DNA of 25,539 nt. Origin: Cardiobacterium sp963553325. Lineage in GTDB: Bacteria > Pseudomonadota > Gammaproteobacteria > Cardiobacteriales > Cardiobacteriaceae. The position numbers were made by a program, and so were the translations under genes. This document shows, piece by piece, positions 13,883 through 20,993 of the stretch; position 1 is the first letter of the stretch; each line of letters opens with the position of its first letter. The stretch is taken from NCBI GenBank assembly GCA_963553325.1, contig CAUVOF010000019.1:1-25539 (forward strand), read 5' to 3'. The notes under the pieces are model-generated. The model made no database searches, had not been told where the DNA came from, and saw nothing but the letters and a program-made list of their open reading frames with translations.

Positions 13883-15058
13883 ATGCCCTCACAACAACCC
13901 ACCATCATCATGAAAAAACCCCTTCTTCTCGCCACCACCCTCATCTGTGCCGTCGCCCTCTACCTCGGCTACCACTACAGCAAAAGCCTCACCCCGGAAG
14001 CCGTCCTGCAAGAACTCTTCGACATGAACGCTCCGGCGCGTTACGCCTTTATCAGCGACAGCGACGCACCCAAACTCGCCGTTATCGACCTCGACAGCCA
14101 GCGCCAGACCAGCCTGCTCGACCTCAAACAACCTGCCCGCCACCTCAGCATCCACAAAACCCTCGGCCTGTTCGCCTACAACGACGGCGGCAACACCATC
14201 ACCATCCGCCAACTCGGCGACCACAGCGAAAAAGACTACACGCTCGCTCATGCGGTGAACCGTATCCAGTTCGACGCCGACAGCCCCTGGCTGATTGCCA
14301 GCGGCGACGACCGCCTCACCCTGCTTGACAGCCAAAGCGGAGAACAGCGCAGCCTCGACGGCTACCAGCACATCAGCGCCTGGCTTTACAGCCCGCTCTC
14401 GCGGCAAATCTGGATCATGGACGAAAGCCCGGCGCTCTACCGCTACCACCTCACCGACCAAAGCCAAACCCGCCACCCGCTGCCCGCTGGCTGGCACAAC
14501 CTCACCGCCGCCGCCATCAGCCCGGACGACCAAAACCTGCTCTTTGGCGTAGAAACCGCCGAAGGTCAATATCTCGGCATCAACTGGGACAGCGAAAACG
14601 CAAAAATCGCGCAAGAAATCCCGCTTAGCGCGCCGCTGGTACAGCCCTACATCGACAACGGCGGCCAGCTCTACATCTACATCGACCGCAACGGCAACGG
14701 TCACCTTGTGCCGCGCAACGACCCCAATGCCATCCAAACCATCCAGGCGCCCCAGCCGACCAACCTGTACGCCACCGGCTGGCTCGACACCCGCCTGATA
14801 GCCGTTGGCGAGCGCCTGAAAACCTGGAACCTCTACGCGCCCGCCCAGGCACAAGAACAAGACGAACAGCCGCTACCCGCAGCAAGTCGCGCGCTTTTCA
14901 TCACCGCCGACAGCAAAACCGCGCTGATTATCAGCGCCGACACCCCGACCCTGACCGCCTACGACCTGCGCGACGGCGGCCTGCAAAGCATCGCCCTAAG
15001 CGGCATCGCACACCCCCACAACCTCATCATGGGCGCGGGCAATACCCTCTGCCATTAG
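13883..15058 (+). CDS. Membrane-anchored beta-propeller-like protein of unknown function
   Basis: 391 residues. One hydrophobic segment (~residues 13-29, LLLATTLICAVALYLGY) anchors or exports it; the rest is a string of ~40-residue blocks each with a short beta pattern and D-x-x-S/T-G or D-S-Q-x-G turns (e.g. LTLLDSQSGEQRSLDG, AVIDLDSQRQTSLLD, LTAYDLRDGGL), as in YVTN/WD40-like propellers. I recognise no catalytic residues or named family. ATG 13883 has AAGGGG 7 bases upstream; a second ATG at 13910 gives a more standard signal-anchor (MKKPLLLATT) but no ribosome site. It follows the copper chaperone by 60 bases, so a role in copper or cytochrome assembly is possible but unsupported. Confidence 0.7.
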   Translation: MPSQQPTIIMKKPLLLATTLICAVALYLGYHYSKSLTPEAVLQELFDMNAPARYAFISDSDAPKLAVIDLDSQRQTSLLDLKQPARHLSIHKTLGLFAYNDGGNTITIRQLGDHSEKDYTLAHAVNRIQFDADSPWLIASGDDRLTLLDSQSGEQRSLDGYQHISAWLYSPLSRQIWIMDESPALYRYHLTDQSQTRHPLPAGWHNLTAAAISPDDQNLLFGVETAEGQYLGINWDSENAKIAQEIPLSAPLVQPYIDNGGQLYIYIDRNGNGHLVPRNDPNAIQTIQAPQPTNLYATGWLDTRLIAVGERLKTWNLYAPAQAQEQDEQPLPAASRALFITADSKTALIISADTPTLTAYDLRDGGLQSIALSGIAHPHNLIMGAGNTLCH

Positions 15059-15070
15059 CACCCGTTCAAA

Positions 15071-15105
15071 AATCCCCCTCACCCGCTTCGCAGGTGAGGG
15101 GGATT
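15071..15105 (-). terminator. Terminator of trpS
   Basis: AATCCCCCTCACC-(9)-GGTGAGGGGGATT, a perfect 13-bp stem. On minus it is followed by TTT (reading ATTTTTG), fitting a terminator for trpS 24 bases after its stop. On plus there is no T-tract. The sequence is related to the CCCTCCCC hairpins at 5731 and 10918. Confidence 0.7.
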
Positions 15106-15129
15106 CCTATATGCACACTGCTAGATTTT

Positions 15130-16140
15130 TTAGCGCAGCGGACGAATGCCGACGGCATCGCGGACGGCGTCCAAGAGCGGGCGCACGTGTTTACGCGCGC
15201 GGACGGCGCCGGCTTGCAGGATGTCTTCGATGCGTGCCGGGTTGGCGGTCAGCTCACGGTAGCGTTCGCGCGGCTCGGCGAGTTCGGCGTTGATTTGTTC
15301 AAACAGCGCCTGTTTGGCGTCGCCCCAGCCGATGCCTGCGGCGTAGCGGTTGCGCATTGTCGCCTGTTCGTCGCGCGTCGAGAAAGAACGGTAGATTTCG
15401 TAAATAGTGGAATCGTCGGGGTTTTTCGGCTCGCCCGGTTCTTGCGAGTTGGTGACGATTTTCATGATTTGTTTGCGCAGCGCTTTTTCATCTTCAAAGA
15501 GCGCGATGGTGTTGCCGTAGCTTTTACTCATTTTGCGTCCGTCAAGCCCGGTCAGCAGCGGCACGTCTTCGCCGACCACCGCTTCCGGCAGGACAAACAA
15601 CTCGCGGTAGCGGTGGTTGAAGCGGCCGGCGATGTCGCGCGCCATTTCGACGTGCTGGATTTGGTCGCGCCCGACCGGGATGTGGGTGGCGTTGAAGGCG
15701 AGGATGTCCGCCGCCATCAGTACCGGGTAAGAGAACAACCCCATCGAGATGCCGTGGTCGGGGTCGGTGTTGCCCTCGGCGAGGTTGGCATCAACCGCTG
15801 CCTTGTAGGCGTGGGCGCGGTTCATTAGCCCTTTGGCGCAGACGCAGTTGAATATCCAGGTGAGTTCCGGCACTTCCGGGATGTCCGACTGGCGGTAGAA
15901 AGTAACGGTTTCCGGGTCAAGGCCGCAGGCGAGCCAGGTGGCGGCGACAGCAAGCGTCGATTGGTGGATTTGTGCCGGGTCATGGCATTTGATGATGCCG
16001 TGGTAGTCGGCGAGGAAGAGGAAAGATTCTTCGCCGCTGGCACGGCTTTCGGCGATTGCCGGGCGCACGGCGCCGACGTAGTTACCCAGATGGGGAATGC
16101 CGGTGGTGGTGATGCCGGTCAGGACACGTTTCTGGCTCAT
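15130..16140 (-). CDS. trpS: Tryptophan--tRNA ligase
   Basis: Class Ic aminoacyl-tRNA synthetase charging tRNA-Trp. 336 residues. HIGH-equivalent PHLGNY at 16-21 within TTGIPHLGNYVGA, and KMSKS at 203-207 (GRKMSKSYGN). NATHIPVGRDQIQH (150-163) is the conserved block that helps position the substrate. ATG 16140 has AAGGAA 7 bases upstream. It stands alone between two plus-strand genes; a TATAAT box at 16178-16173 is the likely promoter and the hairpin at 15071-15105 its terminator. Confidence 0.96.
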   Translation of the reverse strand: MSQKRVLTGITTTGIPHLGNYVGAVRPAIAESRASGEESFLFLADYHGIIKCHDPAQIHQSTLAVAATWLACGLDPETVTFYRQSDIPEVPELTWIFNCVCAKGLMNRAHAYKAAVDANLAEGNTDPDHGISMGLFSYPVLMAADILAFNATHIPVGRDQIQHVEMARDIAGRFNHRYRELFVLPEAVVGEDVPLLTGLDGRKMSKSYGNTIALFEDEKALRKQIMKIVTNSQEPGEPKNPDDSTIYEIYRSFSTRDEQATMRNRYAAGIGWGDAKQALFEQINAELAEPRERYRELTANPARIEDILQAGAVRARKHVRPLLDAVRDAVGIRPLR

Positions 16141-16172
16141 GGAAGTTCCTTAAAATTGCGGAAAGGGCGGCG

Positions 16173-16178
16173 ATTATA
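16173..16178 (-). promoter_or_regulatory. -10 box of trpS
   Basis: Consensus TATAAT on minus, 32 bases before the trpS start codon. No convincing -35 hexamer at 15-18 bases. Confidence 0.45.
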
Positions 16179-16246
16179 CCGAACGGCCAGGCGGGAAAAT
16201 ATCGCGTGCTGTCCGCTACTTGGCATAGCGTGCGCTAATGGTAGGG

Positions 16247-16252
16247 TAAAAT
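16247..16252 (+). promoter_or_regulatory. -10 box of the HIRAN gene
   Basis: TAAAAT; transcription would start near 16259. A TTGGCA lies at 16220-16225 but 21 bases away, too far for a standard -35. Starting there leaves a ~21-base leader for ATG 16280; if the ATG at 16259 were used the mRNA would be nearly leaderless. Confidence 0.4.
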
Positions 16253-16279
16253 AGCGAAATGTTAATTTGGAAAAATCCC

Positions 16280-16627
16280 ATGTGGAAAAAGTTGAAAAAA
16301 TTACTCCGCCACACACCGCCCGTAGCGGCACAAGTGCCGGTAGCGGGGCTTGCGTATTACCGCGCGGAGGAGCTTGCCTCGCTGATGCAGCGCGGCGACC
16401 TGCTCGAACTGCGCCATGAACCGGACAACCCACACGACGCCAACGCCGTGATGATTTTCTGGCATCAGAACATCATCGGCTACGTCCCCAGCGAATACAC
16501 GAGCGAGCTGCAAAGCCTGCTCAACCGCCACCGCAGACTCTGCGGCAAAATCGTCAAAATCGACCTAAATGGCGACGAACACCGCTGGGTGAAATTCAAC
16601 ATCTACCCGCCGCGGAAAGACCTTTGA
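16280..16627 (+). CDS. Small stand-alone HIRAN-domain protein
   Basis: 115 residues. A short basic, amphipathic N-terminus (MWKKLKKLLRH) precedes a HIRAN domain (~20-110), seen in VPVAGLAYY, then L-x-L-R-H-E-P-D-N-P-H-D-A-N-A-V (43-57) and I-G-Y-V-P (66-70). In eukaryotic HLTF/Rad5 this domain binds 3' ssDNA ends at stalled forks; bacterial stand-alone versions are largely uncharacterised. I prefer ATG 16280 (GGAAAA ~8-13 bases upstream) over ATG 16259. Its stop overlaps the TTG start of the citC-like gene (TTGA), so the two are translationally linked although their known roles have nothing obvious in common. Confidence 0.8.
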   Translation: MWKKLKKLLRHTPPVAAQVPVAGLAYYRAEELASLMQRGDLLELRHEPDNPHDANAVMIFWHQNIIGYVPSEYTSELQSLLNRHRRLCGKIVKIDLNGDEHRWVKFNIYPPRKDL

Positions 16628-17631
16628 TTGAGCAACTCTTTCCGGCGCGCATCGCCGCCGACCGCAACGCCTGGCAGGGGCTTCTCGCCCGCGAAGACAT
16701 CCGCGGCGAAAACCACCTCGATGCCGCCTATGGCATCCGCGCCGACGACGGCACGCTGATTGCCACCGGAGCCCGCTACCGCAACATCTTGAAATGTATC
16801 GCCATCGACCACGAACACCAGGGCGGCAGCCTCTTTAACACCCTGATGAGCGCGCTGATGAACGACGTGCACCGCGCCGGATACAGCACCTGCTACGTCT
16901 ATACCAAAGAAGCCGCACGCGACGCCTTCGCCTGGCTCGGCTTCCGCGAAATCGCCCATGTCGATGACAAACTCTACTTCCTGGAAAACGGCATGAACGG
17001 CCTGGCGCAATACCTGGACGGTCTGCGCCGCGAATACGTGGCAGGCAGCCGCATCGCCGCCATCGTCATGAACGCCAATCCCTTCACCAACGGCCACCGC
17101 TACCTCGTCGAAAAAGCGGCGCGGGAAAACGACGTCGTCCACCTCTTTGTCTTAAGCGAAGACCTTTCGCACTACCCCGGCTCGGTGCGCCTTGCGCTGG
17201 TCAAAGCGGGCATCGCGCCGCTGAAAAACGTCCACGTTCACCCGACCGGCGACTACATCATCTCCGCCGCCACCTTCCCCTCCTACTTCCTGCGCGAAGA
17301 CGACGACGTTACCACCATTCAGGCACGCCTTGACGCGCGCATCTTCAAAGAACACATCGCGCCCGCGCTCGGCATCACGAAGCGCTACGTTGGCCACGAA
17401 CCCTACAGCGCCGCGACCGCCATCTATAACGAAGCATTACAACAAGAATTTGCCGGCAGCCCGCAGCTGGAAATCGTTGAACGCCTGCGCGCCGATGGCG
17501 CCTACATCAGCGCCTCGCGGGTGCGCGAACTCATCGCCAGCGGCAATCTCGATGCGGTGCGCCCACTAGTCCCGCCGACAACCTTTGCCTATTTACAAGG
17601 CGGCGAATTGCCCGCAAGCGACGTTATATAG
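16624..17631 (+). CDS. citC: [Citrate (pro-3S)-lyase] ligase-like protein
   Basis: 335 residues. CitC acetylates the thiol of the citrate lyase acyl-carrier prosthetic group with ATP. The N-terminal ~125 residues are GNAT-like (GGSLFNTLMSALM, AFAWLGFREI); the second half is a nucleotidyltransferase with N-A-N-P-F-T-N-G-H (150-158) and ISASRVREL near residue 300. TTG at 16624 overlaps the HIRAN stop and has GGAAAG 5 bases upstream; no ATG is near. Genes for citrate lyase itself (citD, citE, citF, citX, citG) are not in the window, so it is an orphan or works with a distant cluster. The stop codon TAG is supplied by the Correia-like element at 17627; the conserved end VPPTTFAYL is kept. Confidence 0.88.
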   Translation: MIEQLFPARIAADRNAWQGLLAREDIRGENHLDAAYGIRADDGTLIATGARYRNILKCIAIDHEHQGGSLFNTLMSALMNDVHRAGYSTCYVYTKEAARDAFAWLGFREIAHVDDKLYFLENGMNGLAQYLDGLRREYVAGSRIAAIVMNANPFTNGHRYLVEKAARENDVVHLFVLSEDLSHYPGSVRLALVKAGIAPLKNVHVHPTGDYIISAATFPSYFLREDDDVTTIQARLDARIFKEHIAPALGITKRYVGHEPYSAATAIYNEALQQEFAGSPQLEIVERLRADGAYISASRVRELIASGNLDAVRPLVPPTTFAYLQGGELPASDVI

Positions 17632-17733
17632 CAACCCACCGAAAGCTTCATACTGTGTTGCGTTGCGTCGCCGTACAAATGCGTACTGTCTTCGGCGGCG
17701 CGCCTTGTCTGAAACTTTCGGTGTATCGCTATA
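17627..17733 (+). mobile_element. Correia-like miniature inverted-repeat element, copy 3
   Basis: 107-bp copy, same orientation as copy 1. Ends TATAGCAACCCACCGAAAG, and TATAGCGATACACCGAAAG when the right end is read inward. The left TATAG gives the citC-like stop codon. The shared right half GGCGCGCCTTGTCTGAAACT is unchanged from copy 1, while the middle differs. The right end (TTGTCT, 17 bases, GCTATA) points at the ABC transporter gene and could serve it as a promoter. Confidence 0.8.
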
Positions 17734-17780
17734 AATGGCGAACACAGTGCAAATACAGTAACGCCATACAGCGTTTTGTC

Positions 17781-17794
17781 TGGATTGCTATACT
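17781..17794 (+). promoter_or_regulatory. Extended -10 promoter in an isolated element end, before the ABC gene
   Basis: TGGATTGCTATA repeats the right terminus of Correia-like copy 2 (GTGGATTGCTATA) without the rest of the element, and contains TG-C-TATACT, a good extended -10, ~28 bases before the ABC gene start. It may be a remnant end. No consensus -35. Confidence 0.45.
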
Positions 17795-17821
17795 GCGCCC
17801 GCTTTCACCACTACCGCCGCC

Positions 17822-18526
17822 ATGCTCCACATCAAAAACCTGCGCATCGACCTCGCCGGACAAACCATCATCAAACACATCAACCTCGACCTCGCCGCCG
17901 GACAAAGCCTCGCCCTCTCCGGCGCCTCCGGCAGCGGCAAAACCACGCTGCTGCGCGCCATCGCCGGCCTCAACGAACCCCAAGAAGGCCGCATCGATTG
18001 CCAGGCAAAACGCCTCGCCTACCTCTACCAAGAACCGCGCCTCCTGCCGTGGCTGCGCGCCGACGAAAACATCCGCCTTGTCGCCCCCGACGCCAGCGAC
18101 GAACGCATCTACCAACTGCTCGCCGACCTCTGGCTTGAGCGTAAAGACGCGCGCAAATACCCGCACGAACTCTCCGGCGGCATGCAACAACGCATCGCCC
18201 TCGCCCGCGCACTCATCACCGACCCCGACCTGCTACTGATGGACGAACCCTTCTCCGCGCTCGATGCCCGCCTGCGCGACGAACTACAACAGCGCGTCAT
18301 CCGCATCATCGAAGGCGGCACCAGCGTCGTCCTCGTCACCCACGACGCACAAGAAGCCGTACGCCTCGCGCAACACATCTACTGCCTCGGCGGCGGCAAA
18401 CCGGCAGGCATCTTCGCCGAAATCCACCTGCCCGATCCCTTCCAACAACGCGACCACGCCTGGTGCCAAGAAAAAAGCGCACACCCCGCGCTACGCGGCA
18501 TTGAAGAAGCGGCGCTTTTGGACTGA
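17822..18526 (+). CDS. ABC transporter ATP-binding protein, nitrate/sulfonate/taurine-like
   Basis: 234 residues. Walker A GASGSGKT (34-41), Q-loop Q70, signature LSGGMQQR (117-124), Walker B LLLMDEP (137-143) and switch H174 are all intact, so it should be an active ATPase. The compact form, L-Y-Q-E-P-R-L-L-P-W and F-S-A-L-D-A-R-L-R resemble the SsuB/TauB/NrtD/ThiZ branch that powers import of sulfonates, nitrate or pyrimidine precursors. No permease or binding-protein gene is next to it, so it is orphaned, and substrate is undefined. No Shine-Dalgarno is obvious before ATG 17822. The next gene (methyltransferase) begins 14 bases after its stop. Confidence 0.88.
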   Translation: MLHIKNLRIDLAGQTIIKHINLDLAAGQSLALSGASGSGKTTLLRAIAGLNEPQEGRIDCQAKRLAYLYQEPRLLPWLRADENIRLVAPDASDERIYQLLADLWLERKDARKYPHELSGGMQQRIALARALITDPDLLLMDEPFSALDARLRDELQQRVIRIIEGGTSVVLVTHDAQEAVRLAQHIYCLGGGKPAGIFAEIHLPDPFQQRDHAWCQEKSAHPALRGIEEAALLD

Positions 18527-18540
18527 CCCGATACAAAACC

Positions 18541-19350
18541 ATGAATAAACCCTTCCTCAAATGGGCAGGCGGCAAACACAAACTCGTGCCCTTCATCGCC
18601 AACCATCTCCCCGCCTCGCGTCGTCGCCTGATAGAACCCTTTGCCGGTTCGGCCGCCTTGTCTTTGGCACTCGAATTCGATGCCTATCTGCTCAATGACA
18701 CCAATCCCGATCTCATTACGCTCTTCCAAACCCTAAAAAATGAAAAAGAGGCATTTATTGATTACGCGCGTCAATACTTTACTGGCGAGCACAATCAAGA
18801 AAATCGTTTCTATACCTTACGCGAGCAATTCAATCATAGCGATAACCTGATAGAACGCGCCGCGCTTTTTATCTATCTCAATCGCCATGCCTTTAACGGC
18901 CTTTGCCGCTATAACAGCAAAGGATTATTTAACGTTCCCTTCGGCCGCTATCGTGCGCCCTATTTCCCTGAAAAAGAAATGCAGGCCTTTATCCAAAAAT
19001 CTAACCGCATAGAAATCCAATGCGGTGATTTCCAAACGGCGCTACAAAAAGCAGGCGATGATGACACCATCTATTGCGATCCGCCTTACGTCCCCTTGAG
19101 TGCGACTGCTTCATTTACGACCTATAGCAAAGACAGTTTTAATCTTGATGAGCAAAGTCGTCTGGCAATAGCCGCGCAAGAAACTGCCAATCAATCACAA
19201 TGCGTGCTGATTTCCAACCACGACACCGAATTAACGCGAGAACTTTATCGCAATGCACAGTTAGCAATGGTCAGCGTGCAACGCAATATTGCCGCAAGTG
19301 GTAGCAGTCGGCAAAAAGTGGGGGAATTACTGGCGATTTACCATGCTTGA
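18541..19350 (+). CDS. dpnM: DpnM/Dam-type adenine-N6 DNA methyltransferase (GATC)
   Basis: 269 residues, alpha-class methyltransferase expected to methylate adenine in GATC and protect host DNA. FLKWAGGKHKL (5-15) and EPFAGSAALSL (32-42) bind SAM; DPPY is at 180-183, the order I then IV of Dam. RHAFNGLCRYNSKG (115-128) and FNVPFGRY match the DpnII/Dam family target-recognition style. The first gene of a three-gene cassette; downstream overlap with dpnA is 8 bases. Its first ~100 bases look like the GC-rich neighbourhood, then base use shifts to AT-richer. Confidence 0.93.
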   Translation: MNKPFLKWAGGKHKLVPFIANHLPASRRRLIEPFAGSAALSLALEFDAYLLNDTNPDLITLFQTLKNEKEAFIDYARQYFTGEHNQENRFYTLREQFNHSDNLIERAALFIYLNRHAFNGLCRYNSKGLFNVPFGRYRAPYFPEKEMQAFIQKSNRIEIQCGDFQTALQKAGDDDTIYCDPPYVPLSATASFTTYSKDSFNLDEQSRLAIAAQETANQSQCVLISNHDTELTRELYRNAQLAMVSVQRNIAASGSSRQKVGELLAIYHA

Positions 19351-20167
19351 GTTCAACCTGGCAGAAGAAGCCGCGACTTACCAAACGGGGCTGAAAAAAG
19401 AAATTGCGCAAAACTGCGTTATCTATCAGGAAGACGCTCTACTCGTGATGCGCCGCATTCTGGATAAACACCCGCAAGGTTGCTTTGACCTCATCTTTGT
19501 CGATCCCCCTTATTTTCTCTCTAACGATGGCTTTACCTGCCAAAACGGACAAATGGTTTCTGTCAATAAAGGCAATTGGGACAAATCGCGTGGTCTTACC
19601 GCCGATATGGAATTTTACGAAGAATGGCTACGCCTTTGTTACGCGCTACTGAAACCAAACGGCACGATTTGGGTCTGCGGCACTTACCACAATATCTATC
19701 TGCTAGGCTATCTGTTGCAACACATTGGCTACCACATCCTTAATAACATCACCTGGGAAAAGCCGAACCCACCACCCAACCTTTCCTGCCGCTTCTTTAC
19801 CCATTCCACCGAAACCCTGCTCTGGGCAAAAAAAGACAAAAAGGCAAAACACACTTTTCATTATGAATTGATGCGCGCACAAAATGACAACAAACAAATG
19901 AAATGCGTCTGGCAAATCGCACCTCCGCAGCGGGAAGAAAAACGCTACGGTAAGCACCCGACACAAAAGCCCTTGGCATTATTAAACCGCTGTATTCAAG
20001 CATCATCCAATCAAGGGGATTTAATTTTCGACCCTTTTATGGGGAGTGGTACTACAGCTATTGCAGCATTACAAAACGGGCGACGTTTCTGCGGCTGCGA
20101 AAAAGACACAGAATATTACAACCTTGCAAGAAGAAGACTGGAATCCATCTATGAAAGCACCTTTTAA
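19343..20167 (+). CDS. dpnA: DpnA-type second adenine DNA methyltransferase
   Basis: 274 residues, beta-class: DPPY (54-57, DLIFVDPPYFLS) comes first and the SAM-binding DPFMGSGTT (230-238) near the C-terminus. In the Streptococcus DpnII system the equivalent enzyme methylates GATC also on single-stranded DNA, which helps establish the system on incoming DNA. ATG 19343 is inside the end of dpnM (ATGCTTGA overlap); the frame is open further upstream but inside dpnM. Its last 17 bases overlap the endonuclease gene. Confidence 0.92.
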   Translation: MLEFNLAEEAATYQTGLKKEIAQNCVIYQEDALLVMRRILDKHPQGCFDLIFVDPPYFLSNDGFTCQNGQMVSVNKGNWDKSRGLTADMEFYEEWLRLCYALLKPNGTIWVCGTYHNIYLLGYLLQHIGYHILNNITWEKPNPPPNLSCRFFTHSTETLLWAKKDKKAKHTFHYELMRAQNDNKQMKCVWQIAPPQREEKRYGKHPTQKPLALLNRCIQASSNQGDLIFDPFMGSGTTAIAALQNGRRFCGCEKDTEYYNLARRRLESIYESTF

Positions 20168-20993
20168 AGATTTTTTTGCACAACTACGCGAAACAAACGC
20201 CACGCTAGACTATTTTGTTGACTTTGCCAAAGCACGGAAAAATATCCAACGTATCGCCATTAAGCTAAACCAACTCAATTATCTTATAGGCCAAGACGAT
20301 CTGCGCACAGCCATTAAAGAGCTTTATGAAGAGAATCCAAAGGTTTTCGATGTACTAGATATTCTGATAGCTGTCAGAAAAAACAAAAATACCAAAGTGG
20401 TTTGCAACGAAAAGCAAGTCGTTAACCTAGATAGTTATTTCACCACACCTGAAGGCATTTATACTTATATAAAGGAGACAGGGTTAGCCAAAGTTTTCCA
20501 AAATAAAGACGTCAAAAACTTGGTTGATTACGTTTTTGGCATTGAAGTTGGGCTTGACACCAATGCACGCAAAAATCGCAGCGGAAAAATTATGGCCAAC
20601 ATAATTTCCCGTTATCTTGACGCGGCTAAAATCGAACACGACTGCGAAGTTAAAAGCACTAAGTTTCCAGAAATCACTACTTTTGGCACGGATATAAAAC
20701 GCTTCGATTTTGTCATTCAAACACCACGCAAAACCTATCTGATAGAAGCCAATTTTTATAATGTTGGCGGTTCCAAACTCAATGAAGTTGCTCGTGCCTA
20801 TCAAGATATTGATGCCAAAATCCGCGCCTATTTCGCTTATGAATTTGTTTGGATAACGGATGGCCAGGGTTGGATTGATGCAAAAAATAAGCTGGAAGAG
20901 GCTTACAACAGTATTTCAAGCGTTTACAACTTGACGACCCTACCTGATTTCATTGTGCAACTGCAAAGCGAATTGTCAAACAACGCCCTATGA
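20151..20993 (+). CDS. dpnB: DpnII/MboI-family type II restriction endonuclease (GATC)
   Basis: 280 residues (DpnII 288). Family marks are the central G-L-D-T-N-A-R-K-N-R-S-G (134-145) and the nuclease core around D186 (KRFDFVI) and E199 (YLIEANFYNVGGSKLNE), a PD-(D/E)xK-like arrangement in which the final lysine of ExK is Asn (EAN), as I recall is normal in this family. It cuts unmethylated GATC. ATG 20151 lies within the end of dpnA. The most AT-rich gene of the window: 23 of 60 bases are G or C at 20221-20280, against 37 of 60 at 21121-21180 in nnrS. Its stop overlaps the nnrS start (ATGA). Confidence 0.9.
   Translation: MKAPFKDFFAQLRETNATLDYFVDFAKARKNIQRIAIKLNQLNYLIGQDDLRTAIKELYEENPKVFDVLDILIAVRKNKNTKVVCNEKQVVNLDSYFTTPEGIYTYIKETGLAKVFQNKDVKNLVDYVFGIEVGLDTNARKNRSGKIMANIISRYLDAAKIEHDCEVKSTKFPEITTFGTDIKRFDFVIQTPRKTYLIEANFYNVGGSKLNEVARAYQDIDAKIRAYFAYEFVWITDGQGWIDAKNKLEEAYNSISSVYNLTTLPDFIVQLQSELSNNAL

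Noticed and set aside
18541..20993. New defence island beyond the DpnII cassette
   Set aside because: All three genes fit the known DpnII arrangement (two methyltransferases and endonuclease); flanking ABC ATPase and nnrS have ordinary non-defence families.
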